A DNA stretch of 21,270 nucleotides from a virus, in IMG/VR virus record IMGVR_UViG_3300038701_000339, positions 1 through 21,270 of that record. The stretch is one strand, 5' to 3'. A program made the translations under genes and the position numbers. This document shows positions 1 through 4,256 of this stretch, one piece after another. Under the pieces are notes generated by a model, which saw nothing but the letters and a program-made list of their open reading frames with translations, made no database searches and was not told the DNA's origin. The first letter of the stretch is position 1. The number at the start of each line of letters is the position of its first letter.

Positions 1-419
1 TATGGTTCTGGTTCTGGTTCTGGTTGGCATTGCCGTGGCTGTGCCGTGGCATCGTGCCTTTCTTTGATTTCATTGGATTTTTCAGGATTTTTTGACCAGC
101 GCGCGCGAGCAATCTCAGACTGTTTTTCGGAATTTTTTTGCGAAATTTCCGTCTCAGTCAGCGCTCGACGGTTGATGATCGACCCGCCATCGATGCCGAT
201 CTTGCCGAGATCGACCAGCGCTTCGATGATCTTCTTGGCTCGCCCAGGAGTGCATCCGAGCTGCCGAGACAGGCGTTGATAATCCGCCTTCGGAGGCTCT
301 CCGGTGGATGCTGTCAGAGCCACAAGAGTGATGAGCGCGCCGCGCTCTTCAAGGCTCAAGGCGTTGGTGCCTGACAGCCAGTCGTCGGAGAAAAATCTGA
401 TATACGGGACGCCGCCCAT
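1..419 (-). CDS. DUF1376/YdaU-like phage replication protein, N-terminal part (runs off left edge)
   Basis: This is a partial gene. The start codon is at 419-417 and the frame is open to the window edge, giving 139 complete codons. The N-terminus reads MGGVPYIRFFSDDWLSGT and continues with LSLEERGALITLVAL, the typical opening of DUF1376 (YdaU-like) phage proteins, which sit at the lambda O position and are thought to act in replication initiation. Residues from about 40 to 80 look like a winged helix (QRLSRQLGC followed by AKKIIEALVDLGKI). The part near the edge is a polar linker ending in repeated Glu-Pro pairs, where the family normally moves into a second DNA-binding or helicase-loader-interacting region. 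A stop codon sits at 431-429, so the ATG is the only sensible start. A GAGGG ribosome binding site lies about 7 bases upstream, inside a small hairpin. It is probably the last gene visible in the leftward operon. The family assignment is confident; the replication role is inferred from family and position. Confidence 0.8.
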   Translation of the reverse strand, partial: MGGVPYIRFFSDDWLSGTNALSLEERGALITLVALTASTGEPPKADYQRLSRQLGCTPGRAKKIIEALVDLGKIGIDGGSIINRRALTETEISQKNSEKQSEIARARWSKNPEKSNEIKERHDATAQPRQCQPEPEPEP

Positions 420-423
420 TTCT

Positions 424-441
424 TGCCCTCAGGTTAGGGCA
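424..441 (-). promoter_or_regulatory. Hairpin covering the ribosome binding site of the replication gene
   Basis: A 6-bp perfect inverted repeat (TGCCCT at 424-429, AGGGCA at 436-441) with a 6-base loop lies 4 bases upstream of the ATG at 419. On the mRNA strand, part of the GAGGG Shine-Dalgarno is in the 3' arm, so folding would mask it. This suggests, but does not prove, translational control of the replication protein. Confidence 0.4.
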
Positions 442-444
442 GGG

Positions 445-570
445 ATTGTGCAGCACCTCCCACCGTGCTACCTCTTTCCCTGCGATGTCAACGCTCGCAC
501 CTTGCCATGACCGGCATCCCAACTCAACCCTCTGGCGTCTCCTCCCATCCTGCGCCAGAGGGTTTTTTCT
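445..570 (+). ncRNA. Candidate antisense/small RNA 1 ending at an intrinsic terminator
   Basis: The gap upstream of the replication gene contains no convincing ORF, but on the plus strand it holds a hairpin with a C-rich loop (AGCAC 452-456, GTGCT 465-469, loop CTCCCACC). This is followed by a terminator hairpin whose loop contains CTCCTCCC at 539-546. Any such RNA would be antisense to the leader of the leftward replication operon. CU-rich loops pair with Shine-Dalgarno sequences and are the hallmark of the alphaproteobacterial cuckoo/CcsR small RNAs (CCUCCUCCC motif). The 5' end is not determined; a possible extended -10 (TG at 398-399, TATACG at 401-406) would make a longer RNA beginning near 413. 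That an RNA exists is inference. Confidence 0.3.
526..568 (+). terminator. Strong intrinsic terminator facing right (antisense to the operon)
   Basis: A perfect 12-bp stem is formed by AACCCTCTGGCG (526-537) and CGCCAGAGGGTT (553-564), with a 15-base loop, followed by an uninterrupted run of six T (563-568) and then CTT. On the minus strand the hairpin is preceded by A's and followed by GAGTTGGG, so it can only terminate plus-strand transcripts. No plus-strand protein gene lies to its left. Confidence 0.75.
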
Positions 571-599
571 TGCCCAGACAGGCTGTCGAAGATACGGTC

Positions 600-697
600 G
601 TGGCGTTCATGCCTCTGTGAACGTCAAGCGGTTCTTCCTCCCTCGCTTGACCTACTGGGCGGGTTGAGCGAGACACACGCTCCCCGCCCGTTTTTTC
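600..697 (+). ncRNA. Candidate antisense/small RNA 2 with anti-SD-like loop
   Basis: Between the two rightward terminators there is room for an RNA of about 95 bases with three consecutive hairpins: CGTTCA/TGAACG (604-609, 618-623); GTCAAGCG/CGCTTGAC (623-630, 644-651) with loop GTTCTTCCTCCCT containing CCTCCC; and the terminator. A weak promoter is possible (TTGCCC at 570-575, GATACG at 591-596, 15-bp spacing). The general form, stem-loops with a CCUCC-type loop and an intrinsic terminator, resembles cuckoo/CcsR RNAs. Transcription is not shown by the sequence alone. Confidence 0.3.
657..696 (+). terminator. Second rightward intrinsic terminator, abutting the winged-helix gene
   Basis: GGGCGGG (657-663) pairs with CCCGCCC (683-689), and GAGCG (666-670) pairs with CGCTC (678-682). 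A TT bulge lies on one side and the loop is AGACACA. Six T's follow at 691-696. The T run touches the stop codon of the minus-strand gene at 698-696. On the minus strand no T run follows the stem, so the terminator acts rightward only. Confidence 0.7.
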
Positions 698-893
698 AGG
701 GCATGTCGCCGAGCCGCCGCTTGGCTGCCGCGCTGATCCGATACCAGCCATTCCGCAGGATCACGTCGCCAGCGTCATCCATCTCGTGCAGCGCGTCCTG
801 CACCTCGCGAGGCGACAGCCCTAGGTCGCTCGCCATCATCTCGGCACTGGCAGCGGGGATGATCCGCAGATAGGCCAGGAGCGTGTCCCTCAT
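696..893 (-). CDS. Small winged-helix DNA-binding protein
   Basis: This is a 65-residue protein. Residues 15-45 (ASAEMMASDLGLSPREVQDA) form a helix-turn-helix, followed by helix HEMDDAGDV and the hairpin VILRNGWYRIS, which together are the pattern of a winged helix of the MarR/GntR general shape. The C-terminus is basic (AAAKRRLGD). The start codon overlaps the stop of the DUF1064 gene by four bases (ATGA), so translation is likely coupled. It is the last gene before the 276-bp gap ahead of the replication protein. It may be an early regulator or a replication accessory; no specific family is recognised. Right after its stop lies the T tract of an oppositely oriented terminator. Confidence 0.65.
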   Translation of the reverse strand: MRDTLLAYLRIIPAASAEMMASDLGLSPREVQDALHEMDDAGDVILRNGWYRISAAAKRRLGDMP

Positions 894-1255
894 GTCTCTC
901 TGATCTCCAGTCCCATTGCGCGGGCTACGGCCACCCGGACCTCGTAGTCGCGTGTCGGATAGCCCTTGGTGTCCTCATACACCAGAACGCCATCTTCGGT
1001 GTATGAGAAGTCGAAGGTCAGCTTCATCTTCCGTCCCGTCCGCGTGTAAAGCGGGCGATATTGACCCATGAGTTCGATCTTAACTTGCCGCTGTAGATCG
1101 CTGATTTCGCCAGCCTTCTCCAGCATCTGAAGTTCTATCCAGCGCAAAGCCTCCTTCTTGCTGTCGAAGGTGATCTCGCCGACCTGGGTTTTCTTCGCGC
1201 CGTATTTGTTCCGAGATGCGCGGCGGGCGTAGCGGGGAGGGACCTTCACCCCCAT
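890..1255 (-). CDS. DUF1064 phage nuclease-like protein
   Basis: A 121-residue protein with the features of DUF1064 (PF06356), a phage family related to PD-(D/E)XK nucleases and often noted as possible Holliday-junction resolvases. The recognisable N-terminal block is NKYGAKKTQVGEITFDSKKE (residues 16-35), followed by the helix EALRWIELQMLEKAGEISDL. The candidate acidic and lysine catalytic residues lie in DFSYTEDG (about residues 80-88) and VYEDTKG (about 91-97), matching E...D...ExK. The gene overlaps the upstream methyltransferase gene by 10 bases and the downstream winged-helix gene by 4. Its likely job is branched-DNA processing during phage replication or recombination. The family call is firm; the catalytic activity is inferred from the motif. 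Confidence 0.8.
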   Translation of the reverse strand: MGVKVPPRYARRASRNKYGAKKTQVGEITFDSKKEALRWIELQMLEKAGEISDLQRQVKIELMGQYRPLYTRTGRKMKLTFDFSYTEDGVLVYEDTKGYPTRDYEVRVAVARAMGLEIRET

Positions 1256-1812
1256 TGCGCCGCCATCGCGTCTGCAATGCCTTGATATGTGCGAGACCGT
1301 TCCTTCCAGCGATCAGGGCCGGGACTTGCCAGATGGCAGTCAGCGCGGGCGTTCGCAGCCGTCATGTCCGACGTTGGCAGCAGGGGCGGCAAGCCGCGCG
1401 TCCAGAAGCATGTCCGCTTCTTTGCCGGGTCTCCGAACTGCCAAGGTTGAACCGTGAAGTCCGGGCCGCGACCGACGATCTCTCGCGCATATTTGTGCAT
1501 GACTGGATTTTCGACCGCCACGCGGGGAGCGTTGGCGTTGAGGCAGGCGAGGAAGAACGCAGCGCCATCGCGCATGTCATCCCACAGGTCACGCTCGGCT
1601 AACCAGCGGACGCCGCTGTTGCAGAGGCGGGTGCAGGGCGGGTGCGCGATTACCAGGTCCCACGGCTCGCGGAGAAGCGGCAGGACGTCGCCTTGAACGT
1701 GCGGGCCGGGTGCCTCGCTGGGGAGAAGGTCGCACGACACCGCGTCGTGTCCGCGCCGGATGAAGGCGTCACGGACCCGACCGGAATATTCGCAGGCAAT
1801 GAGAACCTTCAC
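1246..1812 (-). CDS. Small C5-cytosine DNA methyltransferase-like protein
   Basis: A 188-residue protein resembling the catalytic core of C5-cytosine methyltransferases. Motif I-like ACEYSGRVRDAF (residues 6-17) would bind AdoMet. Motif IV-like IAHPPCTRL (about 55-63) supplies the Pro-Pro-Cys nucleophile. AVENPVMHKYA (about 99-109) corresponds to the ENV motif, and KKRTCFW corresponds to the arginine-rich motif VIII. It is much shorter than a canonical enzyme (over 300 residues) and there is no room for a normal target-recognition domain. Similar short proteins are common in phage early regions. It may protect phage DNA against host restriction; activity and sequence specificity are uncertain. 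It overlaps both neighbouring genes by a few bases, inside the leftward early operon. Confidence 0.7.
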   Translation of the reverse strand: MKVLIACEYSGRVRDAFIRRGHDAVSCDLLPSEAPGPHVQGDVLPLLREPWDLVIAHPPCTRLCNSGVRWLAERDLWDDMRDGAAFFLACLNANAPRVAVENPVMHKYAREIVGRGPDFTVQPWQFGDPAKKRTCFWTRGLPPLLPTSDMTAANARADCHLASPGPDRWKERSRTYQGIADAMAAQWG

Positions 1813-2180
1813 CGCATCGCCTCCGCAAAACGATGCCGGACCATCTCAGGGTTGTTCTTGACCGTCGGCATGTGGATGTCCGGCTTCCGGGTCACATCCG
1901 AGGCGGCGATCCACCAGCGCACCGTATTTTCGGGACAGTCGAGCATGATAGAGATCGGGCGAGCGGCGAAACCAGCGCGGGCCAGCTTGAGCGCCTTTTC
2001 GCGGCTCGGGTTGCGCTGGTATCCGGGTTGATCCTGAGGCCGAAGCCCGTAGTGCCGAAGGGCGTCGTAGATCATCTTCCTCGACACCTCGTAGTGACTG
2101 GCGATGTCCGCAACTGACTTTCCGTCGGCAAGCATCTTCCGCATCAGGTCGGGGTCATATCTGCGCGAGATCGGCATCAC
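1809..2180 (-). CDS. Double helix-turn-helix phage protein
   Basis: A 123-residue basic protein of unknown exact role. Two helix-turn-helix-like segments are visible. The first is MLADGKSVADIASHYEVSRK, followed by MIYDALRHYGLRP (residues about 16-48). The second is ALKLARAGFAARPISIMLDC, followed by PENTVRWWIAA (about 63-93). The C-terminal 30 residues are likely flexible. The start codon pair is ATG ATG at 2180; the gene begins inside the end of the Cro-like gene (4-base overlap) and its stop overlaps the methyltransferase start. By position, second gene of the leftward operon, it could play a CII-like or transcription-regulating role, but that is positional inference only. Confidence 0.65.
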   Translation of the reverse strand: MMPISRRYDPDLMRKMLADGKSVADIASHYEVSRKMIYDALRHYGLRPQDQPGYQRNPSREKALKLARAGFAARPISIMLDCPENTVRWWIAASDVTRKPDIHMPTVKNNPEMVRHRFAEAMR

Positions 2181-2374
2181 CAGTCCTCCGGCTTCACTGC
2201 GCCGTCAGTGACAATCGAGATGAGTATCCGGGCGGATCGCTCGGGTTTCACACTTCCTGCGAGCCACCGGCTCAGTTGCTCGCTGCGGACCCCGACCAGC
2301 CGGGCGAAGTCCTGTTTCTTGATGCGCCTGGCGCGGATGTGATCCGCGAGCGCGATGTGTGCTGCATGTTCCAT
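2177..2374 (-). CDS. Cro/CI-like XRE-family DNA-binding protein
   Basis: A 65-residue single-domain helix-turn-helix protein. Helices 2 and 3 read KQDFARLVGVRSEQLSRWLA (residues 20-39), the usual XRE pattern, and the rest of the domain (SVKPERSARILISIVTDGAV) completes the five-helix fold. There is no C-terminal oligomerisation or peptidase region, so it is Cro-sized rather than CI-sized. It is the first gene of the leftward early operon and faces the divergent rightward operon, the classic place for a lytic-switch regulator. The ribosome binding site is weak. Autoregulation at the intergenic region 2375-2497 is likely but not shown. No larger CI-type repressor is found in this window. Confidence 0.75.
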   Translation of the reverse strand: MEHAAHIALADHIRARRIKKQDFARLVGVRSEQLSRWLAGSVKPERSARILISIVTDGAVKPEDW

Positions 2375-2399
2375 GACGGCACCCTAGCGCGGGACGAAT

Positions 2400-2456
2400 C
2401 TTGGCTCAAGCGCAAGTTTTCTGTTGCAAGGGTGGCGGTGGGTTGATACAAGGGTG
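2400..2456. promoter_or_regulatory. Divergent early control region with repeated CAAG boxes and candidate rightward promoter
   Basis: The 123-bp space between the divergent operons contains four CAAG boxes (2407, 2413, 2427, 2449). The last two are part of an exact 8-base direct repeat, CAAGGGTG, at 2427-2434 and 2449-2456, a 22-bp spacing that places both on the same DNA face. A modest rightward sigma70-like promoter fits here: TTGCAA at 2424-2429, 17-bp spacer, TACAAG at 2447-2452. The repeats overlap the promoter, as operators would. No convincing leftward promoter was found by eye. Operator function is inference. Confidence 0.35.
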
Positions 2457-2467
2457 TCAGAAGAAAC

Positions 2468-2479
2468 GGGCAGCAGCCC
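2468..2479 (+). promoter_or_regulatory. Leader hairpin before the first rightward early gene
   Basis: GGGC (2468-2471) and GCCC (2476-2479) enclose AGCA and lie just upstream of the GAGGAG ribosome binding site at 2486-2491. The order hairpin, short spacer, SD, ATG is the same as in the three repeat elements that precede the next three genes, though the sequence is different. Confidence 0.35.
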
Positions 2480-2497
2480 ACTAACGAGGAGACACTC

Positions 2498-2707
2498 ATG
2501 GACATGAACGCCCTTCACGCCCGCATCGTCGCAAACCGCGCAGCGGCTGGTCTTGTTGCCGCAGATGGGGTTGCCTGCGCGACATCGGCGGAAAAAGCAT
2601 ACCGCGACTTCCGCGTTGAAATGAAAGCACGCGACGACTGGGGGAACCTGCCTGCCAACCTTGAGCGCCGCCTGAACGCTCTTCGCAGCGCATACCGCGC
2701 CTCATAA
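2498..2707 (+). CDS. Small early phage protein, unknown function
   Basis: A 69-residue protein not assigned to a family. It is rich in Ala and Arg (N-terminal HARIVANRAAAGLVAADG) and has a probable helical C-terminus (NLERRLNALRSAYRAS). The start at 2498 is supported by GAGGAG 7 bases upstream; an in-frame ATG two codons later is also possible. It is the first gene of the rightward operon, where phages often place small host-takeover or regulatory proteins. Its C-terminal end (LRSAYRAS) loosely resembles that of the third small gene (VYRAALAAS), hinting at a shared origin, but the match is too short to be sure. Confidence 0.6.
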   Translation: MDMNALHARIVANRAAAGLVAADGVACATSAEKAYRDFRVEMKARDDWGNLPANLERRLNALRSAYRAS

Positions 2708-2748
2708 CACAACCGGGGGCTTCGGCCCCCACCACCCACCGGAGGAAG
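2707..2748 (+). repeat. Start-associated hairpin/RBS repeat, copy 1
   Basis: This 42-bp unit starts at the stop codon of the preceding gene and ends at the SD of the next. GGGGGC (2715-2720) and GCCCCC (2725-2730) form a stem closed by a UUCG tetraloop, followed by a C/A-rich spacer and GGAGGAAG (2741-2748). No T run follows, so it is not a normal terminator. It differs from copy 2 at a single position. Confidence 0.85.
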
Positions 2749-2752
2749 ACAG

Positions 2753-2935
2753 ATGCCATACGATCAAACCACCGCCCGCGTTGAACACGAATTTTCCACA
2801 GGTTGGATTGAGAAAAACCCTACCTTTGCCGCAGACCGCATAGCTTTGTGTATCCGCGAAATTCAAGAAAGCGGTATGGAGATTTCCTTTGATTTTTCAC
2901 GGCGTGGCTTCATGAAGATTGTCGGCCATCGCTAA
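2753..2935 (+). CDS. Small early phage protein, unknown function
   Basis: A 60-residue protein with no recognised family. The visible elements are an N-terminal polar segment (MPYDQTTARVEHEF), a helix (AADRIALCIREIQESG) and a C-terminal strand-rich part (MEISFDFSRRGFMKIVG). The sequence suggests a small alpha/beta fold rather than a membrane protein. The ribosome binding site GGAGG lies 7 bases before the ATG and is provided by repeat copy 1; copy 2 begins right after its stop. The coding strand is less GC-rich than its neighbours in the middle (AATTTTCCACAGG region), which may indicate separate acquisition. Confidence 0.6.
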   Translation: MPYDQTTARVEHEFSTGWIEKNPTFAADRIALCIREIQESGMEISFDFSRRGFMKIVGHR

Positions 2936-2977
2936 ACACAACCGGGGGCTTCGGCCCCCACCACCTACCGGAGGAAG
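2936..2977 (+). repeat. Start-associated hairpin/RBS repeat, copy 2
   Basis: This unit is identical to copy 1 over 42 bp except for one C-to-T change in the spacer. The stem is 2944-2949 with 2954-2959 and the loop is TTCG. It supplies GGAGG (2970-2974), 5 bases before the next ATG at 2980. Confidence 0.85.
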
Positions 2978-2979
2978 TG

Positions 2980-3174
2980 ATGACCCACGCTTTTGACAAC
3001 ATGTTTCCGCGCCGCGCGCCGATGACCGAAGAGCAGGCCCGCGAAGTCGTATCGGAAATGATGCGAGATACCGCTCTGCCAGCACGCAAGCGTCTGATGC
3101 AGACTGCCCTCAAGATTGGCAATCTGACGGATGAGGCCAAGGCAGTATATCGCGCCGCTCTTGCCGCATCCTAA
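2980..3174 (+). CDS. Small early phage protein, unknown function
   Basis: A 64-residue, probably all-helical protein. Visible helices are TEEQAREVVSEMMRDT (about residues 15-30), PARKRLMQTALKIGN (33-47) and TDEAKAVYRAALAAS (49-63). A GTG codon directly precedes the ATG at 2980, but the ATG has the better spacing to GGAGG (5 bases) and is preferred. No known family is recognised. It lies between repeat copies 2 and 3 and belongs to the small-gene cluster at the head of the rightward operon. Confidence 0.6.
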   Translation: MTHAFDNMFPRRAPMTEEQAREVVSEMMRDTALPARKRLMQTALKIGNLTDEAKAVYRAALAAS

Positions 3175-3214
3175 GCAACCGGGGACTTTGGCCCCCACCA
3201 CCAACCGGAGGAAG
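3175..3214 (+). repeat. Start-associated hairpin/RBS repeat, copy 3 (degenerate)
   Basis: The same layout as copies 1 and 2 but diverged. One base is lost near the left end, the stem carries an A.C mismatch (A at 3185) and the loop is TTTG instead of TTCG. The C/A spacer and CGGAGGAAG are retained, ending 2 bases before the ATG at 3217. The RBS half is conserved better than the hairpin half. Confidence 0.75.
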
Positions 3215-3216
3215 TC

Positions 3217-3390
3217 ATGAACCACGAAGAACAGATGCGCGTCTGCCCCGAATGCGGCGGCGTCGGTCGCTGCGACTATGAGTTGCCGGTGATCAACTAC
3301 GTCAGCGGCGGATTTATCGACGTGATCAACAAAACCTGCGAGCTGTGCGACGGAACAGGCGAGGTTGAGTTTCACGAGGAAGAGGAATGA
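3217..3390 (+). CDS. Small DnaJ-type zinc-finger protein
   Basis: A 57-residue protein with two CxxCxG-type motifs: CPECGGVGRC (residues 9-18) and CELCDGTGEV (about 41-50). These are the paired zinc-binding half-sites of a DnaJ cysteine-rich finger, joined by about 22 residues (YELPVINYVSGGFIDVINKT). The C-terminus is acidic (EFHEEEE). Small phage proteins with this motif are frequent in early regions; their role is not known. The RBS comes from repeat copy 3. The stop overlaps the next start (ATGA), so the following three genes are probably translationally coupled. The zinc-finger call is well supported by the cysteines; the function is unknown. Confidence 0.65.
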   Translation: MNHEEQMRVCPECGGVGRCDYELPVINYVSGGFIDVINKTCELCDGTGEVEFHEEEE

Positions 3391-3563
3391 GCAAGACCGT
3401 CCTAGCGCGTCACTACGCCGAGGAAGTCGCGAAGAACATGCTTCTGGTCTACTGGACCGAAGAAGATGTCCGCCGCGAGTTCCACCTTCAGAATGCGCAC
3501 GAGGCGATGAACGATCTCGCCGATGCGCTTGGATACGACATCAAGAAAAGAGAAGAACCATGA
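3387..3563 (+). CDS. Small acidic/helical phage protein, unknown function
   Basis: A 58-residue protein. The start ATG at 3387 overlaps the stop of the zinc-finger gene, and its own stop overlaps the next start, again as ATGA. The sequence is helical and charged (AEEVAKNMLLVYWTEEDVRR, then EFHLQNAHEAMNDLADALGY) and ends KKREEP. No membrane segment, signal peptide or known domain is seen. The tight coupling on both sides and the normal codon use support a real gene despite its size. Confidence 0.6.
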   Translation: MSKTVLARHYAEEVAKNMLLVYWTEEDVRREFHLQNAHEAMNDLADALGYDIKKREEP

Positions 3564-3658
3564 ACATCAAAGACATCATCTTCGACTTCCTCGGGGTCGT
3601 GTGCATCTTCGGCACTGGCTACGTGATTTTGGTCCTCGGCCACGGGGTGGGCTTCTGA
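3560..3658 (+). CDS. 32-residue single-pass membrane peptide
   Basis: A very short ORF whose start overlaps the stop of the preceding gene (ATGA) and whose stop is one base before the ERF gene. After a short N-terminus (MNIKDIIFDF) it consists of one hydrophobic span (LGVVCIFGTGYVILVLGHG) long enough to cross the membrane. Such mini membrane proteins occur in phage early operons, where they may affect host membrane or exclusion functions; nothing here identifies the role. The case for a real gene rests on the perfect overlaps and the clean hydrophobic segment. Confidence 0.5.
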   Translation: MNIKDIIFDFLGVVCIFGTGYVILVLGHGVGF

Positions 3659-3659
3659 G

Positions 3660-4256
3660 ATGACCGAACACAAAAATATCTACAGCGCGCTGTGCGCCGC
3701 TCAAGCCGAGTTTGGCAAGGTGCAGAAGGGTAGCACAAACCCGGCGTTCAAATCGCGCTACGCTGACCTAGCCGATGTTGCCGGGGTGGTCATTCCCACG
3801 CTGTCAGCGCATGGCGTTGCCGTGCTGCACTATATGGTGGGCGAGGGTGACGCGATGGCGATGCGAACAGAATTTGTTCACGCAAACAGCGAAAGTCGAG
3901 TTTCATGCGACGTGCCTTTGATCGTTGATCGCAACAACATGCAGGGCATGAAATCAGCCACAACCTACGCCAAGCGAATTGGGCTGGAAAGCCTTTCAGG
4001 TGTAGCACCTGACACGGACGATGACTGGAATGCAGCGGCGAAGGCACCTCCGAAGCAGGAGCGAGCGCCCGCCCCCATGACAGAGTTTGAGTTGCAGACA
4101 ATCAACGACCTGATCGATCAGACAAAAACCGACGAAGCCAAGTTCTGCGCATACTGGAAAGTCAAGGCGTTGGACCTTCTGAGCGGCGCACAAGCCCAGA
4201 GCGCCATCGCCATGCTGAAAAAGAAGCTCGAGGCTGCGAATGGAACAGAGAACTGA
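3660..4256 (+). CDS. erf: ERF-family single-strand annealing protein
   Basis: A 198-residue recombination protein of the ERF family (PF04404). The N-terminal core has the family pattern: NIYSALCAAQAEFGKVQKGS, then NPAFKSRYADLADV (about residues 27-40), then PTLSAHGVAVLHYM. The glycine/tyrosine-containing MKSATTYAKRIGLESLSGVA (about 97-116) is followed by the acidic DTDDDWN that usually closes the annealing core. A Pro/Ala linker (KAPPKQERAPAPM) leads to a C-terminal helical domain that probably contacts SSB or the exonuclease. ERF proteins bind single-stranded DNA and anneal complementary strands, here paired with the exonuclease encoded just downstream (17-base overlap). The identification is strong. 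Confidence 0.9.
   Translation: MTEHKNIYSALCAAQAEFGKVQKGSTNPAFKSRYADLADVAGVVIPTLSAHGVAVLHYMVGEGDAMAMRTEFVHANSESRVSCDVPLIVDRNNMQGMKSATTYAKRIGLESLSGVAPDTDDDWNAAAKAPPKQERAPAPMTEFELQTINDLIDQTKTDEAKFCAYWKVKALDLLSGAQAQSAIAMLKKKLEAANGTEN

Noticed and set aside
1-27. Repeated GGTTCT hexamers at the left edge, as a possible regulatory repeat
   Set aside because: In the minus-strand frame they encode the Glu-Pro linker of the DUF1376 protein, a normal low-complexity linker for this family.
524-751. 75-residue minus-strand ORF (and a 28-residue ORF from 610) in the gap before the replication gene
   Set aside because: It overlaps the winged-helix gene in another frame, has no well-placed SD and its sequence is fixed by the long inverted repeats of the terminators. 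I treat it as non-coding.
2707-3214. Hairpin repeats interpreted as intrinsic terminators
   Set aside because: No T run follows the stems; instead an SD follows within about 11 bases and the genes continue in the same direction.
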